Of a stretch of DNA of 64,000 bases, positions 33,336 to 42,654 are shown one piece after another (the first letter of the stretch is position 1; every line of letters starts with the position of its first letter). The notes beneath the pieces were generated by a model, which was given only the letters and a program-made list of their open reading frames with translations, was not told the DNA's origin and did not search any database. The stretch comes from Paenibacillus athensensis (GTDB lineage: Bacteria; Bacillota; Bacilli; Paenibacillales; NBRC-103111). The DNA lies in NCBI RefSeq assembly GCF_004514475.2, contig NZ_MYFO02000001.1:186001-250000 (forward strand), written 5' to 3'. A program made the position numbers and the translations under genes.

Positions 33336-33665
33336 GAATCCTCCTCCTCCTAGGTTGTTGCGGTCATGGCGCGTTGTCGGTTGACCCCTTAACAGGGCAT
33401 GGTTGCGCCATGTAAGCGAGCACCCGTACACCTGCTGCAATCCGATCACTCATTTCCCGGGCAAGCGCATAAACTGACACGAAATACAAGCATTCTGCGA
33501 CAATTCGGCATAAAACAGCGAAAAAGCGAAGCTGAGGGCATATTTTCCCGTCAGGCGGCGATTTTGACTGTTTTTTCCTTGTTTACATCTGCTAAAAAAT
33601 ATAAATATATGATAATATCAGTGAATAAGCAATATTTTATCACATTCATTGAGAGGAGCAAGCCG
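33336..33665. other. Divergent intergenic region
   Basis: These 330 bases lie between aadK (leftward) and the glycosyltransferase (rightward). The right half is A+T-rich. It has TTTACA at 33582-33587 and several TATA-like hexamers at 33600-33616, but no pair at a good distance, so I do not fix a promoter. No gene is supported; the frame running in from 33399 lacks a start signal. Confidence 0.5.
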
Positions 33666-34670
33666 ATGCACAAGGAACGAGCTGCTTTCGTAATGCCTCA
33701 TTGGACGCGTGATTTCGCTGCAAGCAAATACTCACTGGAAGAAGCGTTGAAGGGAATATTTGCCCAGACGGATACTTGTTGGAGCCTGATTATCATTGAC
33801 GATGCTTCTCCGGATGAAAGCGGAAGACGCTACTTGCGCGAGCTGCAGGAAACGCACCCTGACAATATCCATATTCTTTGGAATCCAGTGAATATCGGAC
33901 CGGGACAAAGCCGCAACGCCGGCGTTGCCTGGGCGAAGCGGATTGGAGCACCGTTTATTCTGTATATCGATGCCGATGATCTTTGCCACCCCCGGCGTCT
34001 TGAGACGGTACGAGCTATATTTGCACAGCGTCCCGAAGTAGATGTGATTTATTCTTCCTTTGAAGTTGTTGATGAGCACGGCGCTGTGGTGGACCCGATG
34101 AAATTAACGCCGTCTATTCTGGAAATTTTGGAGAGCCATGACAATGATCCGATATCTGGTCCGCATGCGTGGATTGACATGGGCACACGCAAGGGGTATA
34201 CAAATTTGACATCAGCCACTGCGGTGCGCACAGAGCTGGCTGCCGAGCATCCTTTTCCTGCTGAGCATGTGTCGGAGGATTTTTTTACCTGGATGCAATA
34301 TGCTGCGGCCGGCAATGAATATTATTATGCCCAAGCGATTCCTTGCAGCTATCGGATTCCGCAGCAGCTGGCATCTGCATCGCGCGCGCGGGTAGCTGAT
34401 TTTTATGCAGAAAAGGCACGGGTAGACGAATGGGGGTTCAGATCAGCTTTGCGCATTGCCCAGTCCAGAGAGCGACGCTTTCGGGAGCCCGAACGAATCG
34501 ACGAATTAATGATTACCTTCCATCTGAAATTGGCAGAGACGCTGTTCCGGGAACAGCAGATTGAGCTTTCGCTGACCCAGCTTGCCAAGGCGCGGCAAAT
34601 CTCGGCGCACAAAAGTGAGTTTTATATGAAGGAACGCGGGTATCGACTCCCCGATTGGGTGAGTTTGTAA
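33666..34670 (+). CDS. Family 2 glycosyltransferase
   Basis: A 334-residue GT-A fold enzyme. It starts with a strand leading into YSLEEALKGIFAQTDTCWSL and IIIDDASPDESG. NVGPGQSRN-type phrasing (NPVNIGPGQSRNAGVAWAKR) and the metal-binding YIDADDL (DxD) follow, all standard for family 2. The later VSEDFFTWMQYA holds the acidic residues used as catalytic base (ED). Residues about 270-334 are helical. GAGAGGAG at 33651-33658 supports ATG 33666. Donor and acceptor sugars cannot be told. It stands alone and is followed by a clear terminator. Confidence 0.85.
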   Translation: MHKERAAFVMPHWTRDFAASKYSLEEALKGIFAQTDTCWSLIIIDDASPDESGRRYLRELQETHPDNIHILWNPVNIGPGQSRNAGVAWAKRIGAPFILYIDADDLCHPRRLETVRAIFAQRPEVDVIYSSFEVVDEHGAVVDPMKLTPSILEILESHDNDPISGPHAWIDMGTRKGYTNLTSATAVRTELAAEHPFPAEHVSEDFFTWMQYAAAGNEYYYAQAIPCSYRIPQQLASASRARVADFYAEKARVDEWGFRSALRIAQSRERRFREPERIDELMITFHLKLAETLFREQQIELSLTQLAKARQISAHKSEFYMKERGYRLPDWVSL

Positions 34671-34978
34671 AAGCGTCTTCGCGCCGCTCCCTACCTACCG
34701 CTGCCTTTCCCTAGTACCAGCAAATCAACCGGTTTTCCCCTGAGAAGGTGGGCGAAGGCCGGTTTTTTGTCGTGTGGGTCGGGGGTATGCCAGCCTTGCC
34801 CATACATAAAGCTTCTGCGCCAAGCGTAACATGAACTATTGGGGTACAAGAAGTTTCGGCCGCCGATCCATCTGCGACATACGAGAATCCCGAGCTGACT
34901 GGCGCTGGACGCCTTTCACGCTTTCTGGGCTCCTGCGTATATTGTGGTAACAACCATCAAGTAAACGAGGTGATCCTC
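34671..34978. other. Intergenic region with terminator
   Basis: About 308 bases between the glycosyltransferase and spoVK. It contains the terminator at 34727-34768. The remaining 200 bases show no gene. I could not fix a sporulation promoter for spoVK by eye. Confidence 0.5.
34727..34768 (+). terminator. Rho-independent terminator
   Basis: AACCGGTTTTC (34727-34737) pairs with GAAGGCCGGTT (34754-34764) with two G-U pairs, and a run of six T residues follows (34763-34768). It ends the glycosyltransferase transcript. Confidence 0.8.
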
Positions 34979-35914
34979 ATGAGTGGTCGAAGCCTGCCTT
35001 CGAGACAGATCAACATCGTGCTGCGTCAGCCGGAGTCTCCCGCCATGCCGCTCAGCGATGCGGAGCCACAGCCTTCAGGGAAACGAACGCCTCAGGAAGG
35101 GCCGTTGTCCGACATTTTCAAAGAGCTTCATCAATTGGTCGGTCTGGATAATGTGAAGGAGCTTGTGCACGAAATCTACGCGCTGCTGCAAATTTCCCAG
35201 TACCGGACGGAAGCTGGGCTGCTCAGCAATTCGCATGTGTATCATATGATTTTTAAAGGCAGCCCGGGAACCGGGAAAACGACGGTGGCTCGTCTGATGG
35301 GCCGGATGTTTCACGCGATGGGCGTGCTCAGCAAAGGGCATTTTATCGAGGTAGAACGTGCGGACTTGGTTGGAGAATATATCGGTCATACGGCGCTGAA
35401 AACCCGGGAGCTGATGAAAAAAGCGATGGGCGGCATTTTGTTCATCGACGAGGCGTACAGTCTGGCTCGTGGCGGCGACAAGGATTTTGGCAAGGAATCG
35501 ATTGACGCACTGGTGAAGGGAATGGAGGACAGGAAAAACGACTTCATTCTCATCTTGGCCGGATACCCGGAGGAAATGGAGCAGTTTTTGGCAACGAATC
35601 CCGGTTTGCCTTCCCGGTTCCCGATCCAGGTTGATTTTGAAGATTACAACATCGATCAGCTGCTGCAAATAACGGAGCTGATGGCCAAGGAGCGCGAGTA
35701 CACCTTGCTGCCGCAGACGCTGATGAAGCTCAAGCAGCATCTGGCCGAGGAAAAGGCCGCCAGCTGGCGGACGTTCAGCAATGCGCGTTATGTGCGGAAC
35801 ATGCTGGAAAAGTCGATGCGGCACCAAGCTGTTCGCTTGCTGAGCCAATACGTGACGACACCGTCGAAGCAAGAGCTGATGTCGATTCGTCCCGACGATT
35901 TGAAGGTGAAATAA
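34979..35914 (+). CDS. spoVK: SpoVK-like CbxX/CfqX family AAA+ ATPase
   Basis: A 311-residue AAA+ protein. A disordered start of about 35 residues is followed by LHQLVGLDNVKELVHEIYAL, Walker A GSPGTGKTT (about 94-102), Walker B GGILFIDEAYSL (about 151-160), and the arginine-finger region LPSRFPIQVDFEDY. This is the pattern and length of SpoVK, needed for spore maturation in Bacillus subtilis, and of the CbxX family. GAGG at 34967-34970 supports ATG 34979 (GTG 34970 is too close). The mycobacterial type VII protein EccA is a relative, but this gene lies outside the secretion locus and has the SpoVK plan. Confidence 0.85.
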   Translation: MSGRSLPSRQINIVLRQPESPAMPLSDAEPQPSGKRTPQEGPLSDIFKELHQLVGLDNVKELVHEIYALLQISQYRTEAGLLSNSHVYHMIFKGSPGTGKTTVARLMGRMFHAMGVLSKGHFIEVERADLVGEYIGHTALKTRELMKKAMGGILFIDEAYSLARGGDKDFGKESIDALVKGMEDRKNDFILILAGYPEEMEQFLATNPGLPSRFPIQVDFEDYNIDQLLQITELMAKEREYTLLPQTLMKLKQHLAEEKAASWRTFSNARYVRNMLEKSMRHQAVRLLSQYVTTPSKQELMSIRPDDLKVK

Positions 35915-36302
35915 ACGGCAAAACCGGCCTGACGATTTACAGCGCTGGGCAGGTATGACGGGGGAGCTGCCCTTCCTGCAGCCTTGCGGCCTCCGCCGTA
36001 CGGACAACAAGCGGGCCGACATCAGCGGAGCGAGGATAAATCGCCTCTGGAGAAGGGTAGCTAAAGCCAAACAGATGGAACAGAAGCGGGCACGTTTGCC
36101 GGCAGCTTGAGGCTGTCGGGAAATGTGTTCTTTTTTTGTCACAATTGCCGGATTCATCACATGAAAACGTGGATTTTCCCACAAAATCACATTGACAGTA
36201 CAGAACATAATACCTATAATAATTAACGAATCGTTGATAATAATTCTCATTATCATATTTTGCTGCGGAACACAGATGTACATCTACGAGGGAGATGGTA
36301 GG
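35915..36302. other. Intergenic region carrying the efe promoter
   Basis: About 390 bases. The left 250 hold no supported gene; leftward frames here are antisense to spoVK and efeU. The right end carries the efe promoter and Fur box (36192-36254). Confidence 0.5.
36192..36254 (+). promoter_or_regulatory. Consensus sigma-A promoter and Fur box of efeUOB
   Basis: TTGACA (36192-36197) and TATAAT (36215-36220) are both perfect and exactly 17 bases apart. Just downstream, at 36236-36254, a 19-base site reading GATAATAATTCTCATTATC matches the Fur consensus at 16 of 19 positions. It covers about +9 to +27, so iron-loaded Fur would block this otherwise very strong promoter. Confidence 0.88.
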
Positions 36303-37787
36303 ATGAAAGGCGCAACCCGGCGAAGCGTCATCGCGCTGCTGCTGGCGGTCGGTCTGTTGCTGGCATTTGGCTCCATGACTTATGCCGCCGATTCGGTTTC
36401 CAAGGAAGAGCTCGCAACAGCAGTTATACATACGTCCGAAATGAAAGCCGCATTGTCCCAGGCAGACGCCAGTCAAGCGAGCGCGGCATTTGCTCCAATC
36501 AAGAAGTGGTGGACAGCCAACAAGCAGGCGGTCAAAGCCGATTCGTTGAATGTTTCCTCGGAGATCGACCGCAGAATTGCCGCCGTTTCGCTCGCGCTCG
36601 TGGGGCAGGACAATGCCAAAGCGCTGGAGGAAACGAAGCTGCTGGAGGCTGCGCTGATCAATTACCGGGACGGCGCTTACACGGACAATACCGGACAAAC
36701 GAAAATGACGCTGGCGATTTATGTGCAAAAGCTGGAGCAAACCCGTCAGCTGCTGGAAGCACAAAACTGGGAGCAGGCCGGCGCTGCGATCAAGCAGCTG
36801 CAGCAGCAGTGGCTCGCCGTTGAAGGCGACGTCGTCAGCCAATCGCAAGCGGTTTACAGTGACGCAGAGCGCGATCTTGTATTGCTGGACGCTTATACGG
36901 CCAATGCCGACCAGCGCCCGCAAGCCGTTGGCGTGGCCAAGCGAATGATCGATTCTTTGACGCCGTATACCGACGCGCAATATTCCTGGTGGGACGCTGC
37001 GCTGATTCCGATTCGCGAGGGTGTGGAAGGGCTGCTGGTGGTCGGCGCGCTGCTGATGTATGCCAAAAGAGCCGGCTCTGCCGCTGCCCGCCGCTGGGTG
37101 GTCGGCGGTTCGTCCGCAGGCATTCTGGTATGCCTCGGTGTGGGCTTTGTGGTCGCGTTCCTCCTGTCGTCAACAGCATTCGGCCGCAACAACTCGCTGA
37201 TTAACGGCTGGACCGGCGTGTTTGCCAGCTTTCTGCTGCTGTACGTCAGCTACTGGCTGCATCGCAATGCCGATACGAAGCGCTGGAAGCAGTATCTGGA
37301 GTCCAAAAGCCGTGCGGCGCTTACCGGCGGTCGCATGATGTCGCTGGCGCTGCTTGCGTTTTTCGCCATCGTGCGCGAAGGGCTGGAGACGGTCATTTTC
37401 CTGATCGGAATGGCAGGCAAAATGTCCGGTCTGGAGCTGGCCGCCGGCATCGCTGCCGGGTTCGGCGTGCTTGCGCTGCTTGCAGTAATCATGATCAAAG
37501 CAGGCTCGCGCTTGCCGATCCGTCCGTTTTTCCTCGTATCGAGCGTCATCGTCTTTTACCTGTGTTTCAAATTCATGGGCTCGGGCATTCACAGCCTGCA
37601 GATGGGCGGCGTACTCCCGGCAACCGTTCACGATTATTTACCGGATTACAGCGCACTAAGCCTGTATCCGTCCTGGTACAGCACGCTGCCGCAGCTGGTG
37701 TTCCTGCTCGCCGGTCTGACCATTATTTTGGCGCAGCAGACGGCGAAACGCCGCAGAGTCAGTTTGCAAAGCCGCTTGCAGGTATAA
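36303..37787 (+). CDS. efeU: EfeU/FTR1-family iron permease with N-terminal extracytoplasmic domain
   Basis: A 494-residue protein. A signal peptide (MKGATRRSVIALLLAVGLLL to about residue 27, TYAAD) is followed by a helical outer domain of about 200 residues. The FTR1 permease then has about seven membrane helices and the two iron-binding motifs REGVEG (about 236) and REGLET (about 357). It imports ferric iron handed over by EfeO and EfeB. GGGAGATGGTAGG before ATG 36303 gives the start; the frame opens upstream at 36192 but that stretch is the promoter. It is first in the Fur-controlled operon efeU-efeO-efeB. Confidence 0.92.
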   Translation: MKGATRRSVIALLLAVGLLLAFGSMTYAADSVSKEELATAVIHTSEMKAALSQADASQASAAFAPIKKWWTANKQAVKADSLNVSSEIDRRIAAVSLALVGQDNAKALEETKLLEAALINYRDGAYTDNTGQTKMTLAIYVQKLEQTRQLLEAQNWEQAGAAIKQLQQQWLAVEGDVVSQSQAVYSDAERDLVLLDAYTANADQRPQAVGVAKRMIDSLTPYTDAQYSWWDAALIPIREGVEGLLVVGALLMYAKRAGSAAARRWVVGGSSAGILVCLGVGFVVAFLLSSTAFGRNNSLINGWTGVFASFLLLYVSYWLHRNADTKRWKQYLESKSRAALTGGRMMSLALLAFFAIVREGLETVIFLIGMAGKMSGLELAAGIAAGFGVLALLAVIMIKAGSRLPIRPFFLVSSVIVFYLCFKFMGSGIHSLQMGGVLPATVHDYLPDYSALSLYPSWYSTLPQLVFLLAGLTIILAQQTAKRRRVSLQSRLQV

Positions 37788-37852
37788 CATCTGTTTATAA
37801 GTGTGGTTCATAGAAATCAAATGTAAAATAGAGAGACATGGAGGAAATCATC

Positions 37853-39031
37853 GTGAAAAAAACATTAGCCGTCGGCTGCGTGTCGCTAGCCGCAGTATTG
37901 ATCTTGAGTGCTTGCGGTCAAGATGCCGCAACAACCGCTTCGCCGTCCCCGTCCCCAGCCGCTGCCCAAACGCAGCAGCCGGCCGCTTCCGAGCAAAACC
38001 CGATTCAGACGGGCACAACGAACATGCTCGCCGAAACGAAAAAGCTGCAAGATGCCATCGGTCAAAAAAATGCCGAGGATGTCAAAAAATTGGGCAAATC
38101 GATCAACGATATCTGGTTGTCCTATGAAAGCGTCGTTCGACAAAAGTTTCCGCTGGAATACACCGACGTGGAAAAATATGAAATGCCGATCTATTCGGCT
38201 TCGGCTTATGATAAAATAGATTTCGACGCGTTGAAAACGACGGCTGACCAGCTCGTCGGCGCGCTGACCAAGCTGCAAAACGCCAAAGAAACGACCGGCA
38301 ATACATCCGAGCTGTTGAACAAAGCGGTTGAGGGCTATCAGGCGTATGTAATCGAGCAGGTTGACAAGCTGTATGCGCAAACGAAAACATTTGCCGATGC
38401 CGTGAAAGCCGGCAATGCCGATTTGGCGAAAAACGAATATATCAAAGCGCGTTTGTATTACGAAAATATTGAACCGATCGCAGAAAGCATCGGTGAACTC
38501 GATCCGAAAATCGACGCCCGGCTGGCCGACGTCGAGAACGAAGCGGACTGGACCGGCTTCCACCGCATCGAGAAAGCGCTGTGGCTCGACAACAAGCTGG
38601 ACGGCCAGGACAAATACGCCGATCAGCTGCTGCAGGACGTGCAGGCTTTGCAGGCGCAGGTCAAGTCGCTCAAGCTGGAGCCTAAAGCGATGGTTGCAGG
38701 CGCGATGGAGCTGCTGAACGAAGCGGCCACTTCCAAAATCACTGGCGAAGAAGAGCTTTACTCGCATATCGATCTGGTTGATCTTGCCGGCAACGTAGAA
38801 GGCTCCAAAGCGGTTTATCTGGCTATTATTCCTGCCTTGAACGAAAAAAATCCGGATCTGGGCGCACAAATCGACAAGCAGTTCCAACTGATGGAGCAAA
38901 AGCTTATGACCTATCAAAAAGACGGTCAATACGTAACTTACGACAAGCTGACGACCGAGCAAATCCGCGAGCTGAGCGATCAGCTGAGCCAGCTGTCGAC
39001 GTTGATGACCCAAACGGCATCAATTCTCTAA
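37853..39031 (+). CDS. efeO: EfeO iron-uptake lipoprotein (M75 family)
   Basis: A 392-residue lipoprotein (lipobox LSAC, Cys21), then a low-complexity linker of Ser, Pro, Ala, Thr and Gln (about 24-55). The imelysin-like all-helical domain carries the metal site HRIEKAL (His about 237, HxxE). EfeO binds iron at the cell surface and passes it to EfeU. GTG 37853 was chosen because GGAGG (37840-37844) lies eight bases ahead; ATG 37838 lies before that site. The cupredoxin domain found in some EfeO proteins is absent. Confidence 0.92.
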   Translation: MKKTLAVGCVSLAAVLILSACGQDAATTASPSPSPAAAQTQQPAASEQNPIQTGTTNMLAETKKLQDAIGQKNAEDVKKLGKSINDIWLSYESVVRQKFPLEYTDVEKYEMPIYSASAYDKIDFDALKTTADQLVGALTKLQNAKETTGNTSELLNKAVEGYQAYVIEQVDKLYAQTKTFADAVKAGNADLAKNEYIKARLYYENIEPIAESIGELDPKIDARLADVENEADWTGFHRIEKALWLDNKLDGQDKYADQLLQDVQALQAQVKSLKLEPKAMVAGAMELLNEAATSKITGEEELYSHIDLVDLAGNVEGSKAVYLAIIPALNEKNPDLGAQIDKQFQLMEQKLMTYQKDGQYVTYDKLTTEQIRELSDQLSQLSTLMTQTASIL

Positions 39032-39050
39032 TATACGGGGGAGATCTTGA

Positions 39051-40289
39051 ATGGAACAGCAGCCTAAGCAAAATGGCGTATCGCGCCGCGATTTTTTGAA
39101 AACCTCGGCAGTAGCAGGCGTCGGTTTGGCGCTTGGCGCCGTCGGTGTCGGCGCGGTGATGGGCGTGGGCAAAAAAACGTCGCCAGCCGGCACGGCCAGC
39201 GCAGCGGAAGGCGATCGTATTTCGATGTACGGCGTCAACCAGGCGGGCATTGTCACGCCCCAGCAGACGTACATGTATTTGGCTGCGTTCCGGATGACGG
39301 CGACGGATCGCGCCGGCGTCATCAAGCTATTTCGCGAATGGACGAAGTTCAGCGATTTAAGCACGAACGGCGGTACGATGAAGTCAGGCGACAATCCGCT
39401 GCTGCCGCCAAGCGACACGGGAGAAACGCTAGATTTGCCAGCGGCCAAGCTGACGGTAACGTTCGGCTTTGGCGCCAGCTTCTTTGAAGAAAACGGCAAG
39501 GATCGCTATGGGATTGCTCATCTGGCGCCCAAATATTTACGCGACATTCCTCGCATGCCGCGGGAAAATCTGGATCCGTCCATCTCCGGAGGCGACGTGT
39601 GTGTGCAGGTATGCGCAGAGGACCAGCAGGTCGCGTTCCACGCTGTACGCAACCTGATCCGTTTGTCGACAGGAAGCGCGACGCTTAAATGGATGCAGGA
39701 GGGCTTCATCAGCGCCAAATCGGGAACGACGCCGCGAAATTTGTTCGGCTTCAAGGATGGAACGGCCAACGGCTTGCACCAGACCGAAGACGGCTTCAAG
39801 CAAGTGCTCTGGGCCGGTACCGACGAGCCGGCTTGGCTGCAGGGCGGCACCTACATGGCCTATCGCAAAATTCGCATGCTGCTGGAGACGTGGGATCGCA
39901 CTTCAATGGACGATCAGGAAGCGACGTTTGGCCGGCGCAAGGAGTCTGGAGCCGCATTCGGGATGGCGGGCGAATTCGATACGGTCGATGTCAGCAAGCT
40001 TCCGGCCGATTCGCATGTCCGGCTGGCCAAGGACTCCAAGCAGCAGATTCATCGGCGGGCGTATTCGTATACCGATGGCGTAGACCCGCGTACCGGCAAC
40101 GTTAACGCCGGTTTGCTGTTTATCAGCTTTCAGCGCAATCCCGACGAACAGTTTATTCCGATGTTGCGATTGATGCAAAATCAGGATAAGCTGAATGAAT
40201 ACACCTCCCATATTGCCAGCGCGATGTTTGCGTGTCCCGGCGGCTTGCGCGAAGGCCAGTATTTGGGCCAAGCGCTGCTGGAAGGATAA
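39051..40289 (+). CDS. efeB: EfeB, Tat-exported Dyp-type haem peroxidase
   Basis: A 412-residue protein with a twin-arginine signal (SRRDFLK at 11-17, then a weakly hydrophobic stretch to about 45), so it is exported folded with its haem. The DyP signature GFKDGTANG (about residue 230-238) and a late haem-ligand region (SYTDGVDPRTGNVNAGLLFI) are present. EfeB oxidises ferrous iron or releases iron from haem for EfeUO. GGGGGAG at 39036-39042 precedes ATG 39051. A clear terminator follows at 40366. Confidence 0.93.
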   Translation: MEQQPKQNGVSRRDFLKTSAVAGVGLALGAVGVGAVMGVGKKTSPAGTASAAEGDRISMYGVNQAGIVTPQQTYMYLAAFRMTATDRAGVIKLFREWTKFSDLSTNGGTMKSGDNPLLPPSDTGETLDLPAAKLTVTFGFGASFFEENGKDRYGIAHLAPKYLRDIPRMPRENLDPSISGGDVCVQVCAEDQQVAFHAVRNLIRLSTGSATLKWMQEGFISAKSGTTPRNLFGFKDGTANGLHQTEDGFKQVLWAGTDEPAWLQGGTYMAYRKIRMLLETWDRTSMDDQEATFGRRKESGAAFGMAGEFDTVDVSKLPADSHVRLAKDSKQQIHRRAYSYTDGVDPRTGNVNAGLLFISFQRNPDEQFIPMLRLMQNQDKLNEYTSHIASAMFACPGGLREGQYLGQALLEG

Positions 40290-40365
40290 CGACGTTTGCA
40301 AGACGTTGCACAAGGAAGTTGCATCGCATGCACATAGACGTTTCAGCCAATAACAGACAACTCAG

Positions 40366-40405
40366 CTACCCTTTTGTTCGCGTATGCGAAGGAGGGTAGT
40401 TTTTT
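40366..40405 (+). terminator. Terminator of the efeUOB operon
   Basis: CTACCCTTTTGTTCGC (40366-40381) pairs with GCGAAGGAGGGTAG (40386-40399), with a two-base bulge and two G-U pairs. Six T residues follow at once. A typical Rho-independent terminator. Confidence 0.85.
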
Positions 40406-40512
40406 GTTGTCCGATTGGGCGAACCGGGCAAGCGCCGTGGCCGGACAAGCCGCAACCGGATACACTGAAACGTGATAAAGACGTGCTCCATGACGATGCA
40501 GGGAGGTCGGAG

Positions 40513-41592
40513 ATGGAACGGACAATCGGCATTTTGCTGGACCCGCAAACCTATCGGGCCTTGCCGCGTAAAGAGACAGGACAAGAGGATGTCGGGCTGT
40601 ACGACCGGAGCGCGCGCAAGCTGGGGCTGACGTTGCTATATTTCACTTTGGGAGAGCTCAGACGGGGATACGTGACGGGACGTATTCTGCAGAACGGGCG
40701 TTATCGCCAGGTGAAGGCGGCCATTCCGCCCGTTACGCATAACCGCACCTTGATCGGCACGACAGCGGGGAAACGGCGCATGCGTCGGCTGCAGGCGTCT
40801 AGCACCGTATTTAATGGCGATAATCGTTACAGCAAGCTGTATATCCATCGCCTGCTGGCCGCTTATAAAGAGCTGCGGCCGTATTTGCCGGCGACCTGGC
40901 CCTATTCGGCGCAGCGCTTGGCCAAGGCGATGCGCAGCGGCCTGACGGTGTATCTCAAGCCGCTTGACGGCACAGTCGGCAGGGGCATCGTTAAGCTGAC
41001 GCCGATACCGGATACTGGCCGCTGGAAGCTGCAGTGGGGCGACAACAGGCAGGAGCTGGCCAGCGCATCGGCAGCAGAGGCTTGGGTGCGCCGCAAGATT
41101 TGCGGGCGGAGCTATCTGATCCAGGAGGCGATTCCGCTGGCTAGCAGCGAGGGACGTCCTTTTGATCTGCGCGTCGCAGTGCAGCGCGACGGCACGGGGT
41201 TCTGGAAGGTCACGGGCGTGCTCGGCAAACGGGCGGCGGCTGGAAGCCACATTACCAATATTGCCCGTGGCGGCACGTCGCTGCCGGGAGAGACGCTGCT
41301 GCGCACCGGCGTAGCCAATCCGGCCGCAGCGATGGCCGAAGTGCACCGCGTGTCGCTGGCCATTGCCAGGCGGCTCGGTCAGCGGCTGCCGCTGCTTGCC
41401 GATCTCGGGCTCGATGTAGGCGTCGACCGGGACGGTCGCGTCAGCTTCATCGAAATGAACGGGCGGCACCAGCGTATGGCCTTCGCCGAAGCCGGCATGC
41501 GCGAAGCGTACGAGCGGATCTACGAAATGCCGCTTCGTTATGCGGCGTATGTGTTAGATCGCATCGAGCGCCACGGCAGGCAGCGGCGTTAA
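40513..41592 (+). CDS. YheC/YheD-type ATP-grasp protein
   Basis: A 359-residue protein of the YheC/YheD family, found in endospore formers and linked to the spore coat or the forespore in Bacillus. Family features are GILLDPQTYRALPRKETGQE, FNGDNRYSKLYIHRLL and an ATP-grasp core: VYLKPLDGTVGRGIVKL, YLIQEAIPLASSEGRPFDLR, and the metal-binding FIEMNGRHQRMAF. Active residues look intact. The reaction is not known. GGGAGG at 40501-40506 selects ATG 40513; the frame opens at 40384 but that part overlaps the terminator. Confidence 0.85.
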   Translation: MERTIGILLDPQTYRALPRKETGQEDVGLYDRSARKLGLTLLYFTLGELRRGYVTGRILQNGRYRQVKAAIPPVTHNRTLIGTTAGKRRMRRLQASSTVFNGDNRYSKLYIHRLLAAYKELRPYLPATWPYSAQRLAKAMRSGLTVYLKPLDGTVGRGIVKLTPIPDTGRWKLQWGDNRQELASASAAEAWVRRKICGRSYLIQEAIPLASSEGRPFDLRVAVQRDGTGFWKVTGVLGKRAAAGSHITNIARGGTSLPGETLLRTGVANPAAAMAEVHRVSLAIARRLGQRLPLLADLGLDVGVDRDGRVSFIEMNGRHQRMAFAEAGMREAYERIYEMPLRYAAYVLDRIERHGRQRR

Positions 41593-41691
41593 TGCGGCTG
41601 GCCTGCCAGACTGTACGGCATGCCGCCAGGTCAAGCAGGCTAGGTCCTTGTGAGACGCTCGGGCTGTGCGCTGCGGCAAGGCTTGCTTGGA

Positions 41692-42654
41692 CTATCCGTT
41701 AGTTGCTGCAGCAGGCTCGTCCACGATGAGCGCTTGCAGCAGCCGCTGGATCACCGGCCGTTCATGCCGGGCAAGCTCCTGAATTTTGCCAAACAAAGCG
41801 GGATCGTTATTGGCAGCGGACACCGTGTTTTTGATCTGAATCAACAAGGCCGCTCGCGCCAGCGCCAGCGATTGCGAGAGCAGAGGCGACAGGGCGTCAT
41901 AATCGTTAGGCCGCAGGCATCCGGCCACCTGCAAATAGCGGGCGTGGTCGCAGAGCAGCTTTTTGTGCTCGTACAGGGTGTAGATCGGCCGCAGGTCTGC
42001 TCCGAGGCCCGGCTTGGCCAGATTTTGTATAACGTTCTCGTAGCAATCGAAGCCGAACGCCAGATGCTCGGCCGGGTTGGCGAACAGCGCAAAGTCCGCC
42101 GAGGAGTTACGGGCGTGCAAATAATCAAACAGAGCGGCGTAAACGCGCCCGCTGTCAAAGCGGTAGGAGCGAATCGGCGAGCCGTCCCGCAGCTCGGCCA
42201 AATGATATAAATACAGGTTTTTGTAATATTTCTCCGCAGGGCAGGTCCGGTACGCCGTCTCCAGCGCGTCGAAAGAGATCGTCCCGGTGACGTATTTACC
42301 GTCTGGCGAATAGCCGGCAAGCTGAAAGCACCCTTGCTGCTCGTCGTACCCGTAAAGCAAATTATCGTGATAATAAGGCTGGTTGCGCTTAAAGGCTTCG
42401 CGGAAAGGCACGTACTGCTCGTTCAAATACGTATCGATGTAATAGCCCAGATCGAGATAGCGCTTGAATGTCCCGACGACGGAGCCGGCATCCAGCGTGT
42501 CCTTGCGGATCGTTTGCGTAAACAAAAACGGATTGTTCAAATAATACTGATAATCCTGCTTGATCGCGATAAAAAAATCCAGCGGCACGTCGTCCTCCAC
42601 CGCAAAATCCAGCTTGGAGCAAAGCTGGTAGTAGTTGCTGTGAAACCAAGGCAA
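41692..42654 (-). CDS. BtrH_N-like protein, probably starting further upstream
   Basis: A protein of at least 320 residues resembling the BtrH N-terminal-domain proteins of Paenibacillus and Brevibacillus, which are related to cysteine-protease-type acyl transferases and often lie near antibiotic genes. TTG 42654 is the first usual start, but the frame continues upstream for 33 codons without a stop (RTKQLDLNPHPPLICYSSHA, typical of the family start). It reaches ATC at 42753-42751, seven bases from a perfect AGGAGGT (42761-42767, minus strand). So the real product is probably 353 residues from an ATC start, or the base is a sequencing error. No secondary-metabolite genes lie nearby. Confidence 0.7.
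   Translation of the reverse strand: MPWFHSNYYQLCSKLDFAVEDDVPLDFFIAIKQDYQYYLNNPFLFTQTIRKDTLDAGSVVGTFKRYLDLGYYIDTYLNEQYVPFREAFKRNQPYYHDNLLYGYDEQQGCFQLAGYSPDGKYVTGTISFDALETAYRTCPAEKYYKNLYLYHLAELRDGSPIRSYRFDSGRVYAALFDYLHARNSSADFALFANPAEHLAFGFDCYENVIQNLAKPGLGADLRPIYTLYEHKKLLCDHARYLQVAGCLRPNDYDALSPLLSQSLALARAALLIQIKNTVSAANNDPALFGKIQELARHERPVIQRLLQALIVDEPAAATNG

Noticed and set aside
33582..33616. TTTACA with TATA-like hexamers before the glycosyltransferase
   Set aside because: The spacings (12, 20 or 23 bases) do not fit a sigma-A promoter.
35075..36980. Two long leftward frames (402 and 347 codons)
   Set aside because: They are antisense to spoVK and efeU, both of which have clear families, motifs and ribosome sites.
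37886..39013. Leftward frame of 375 codons
   Set aside because: Antisense shadow of efeO in GC-rich sequence.
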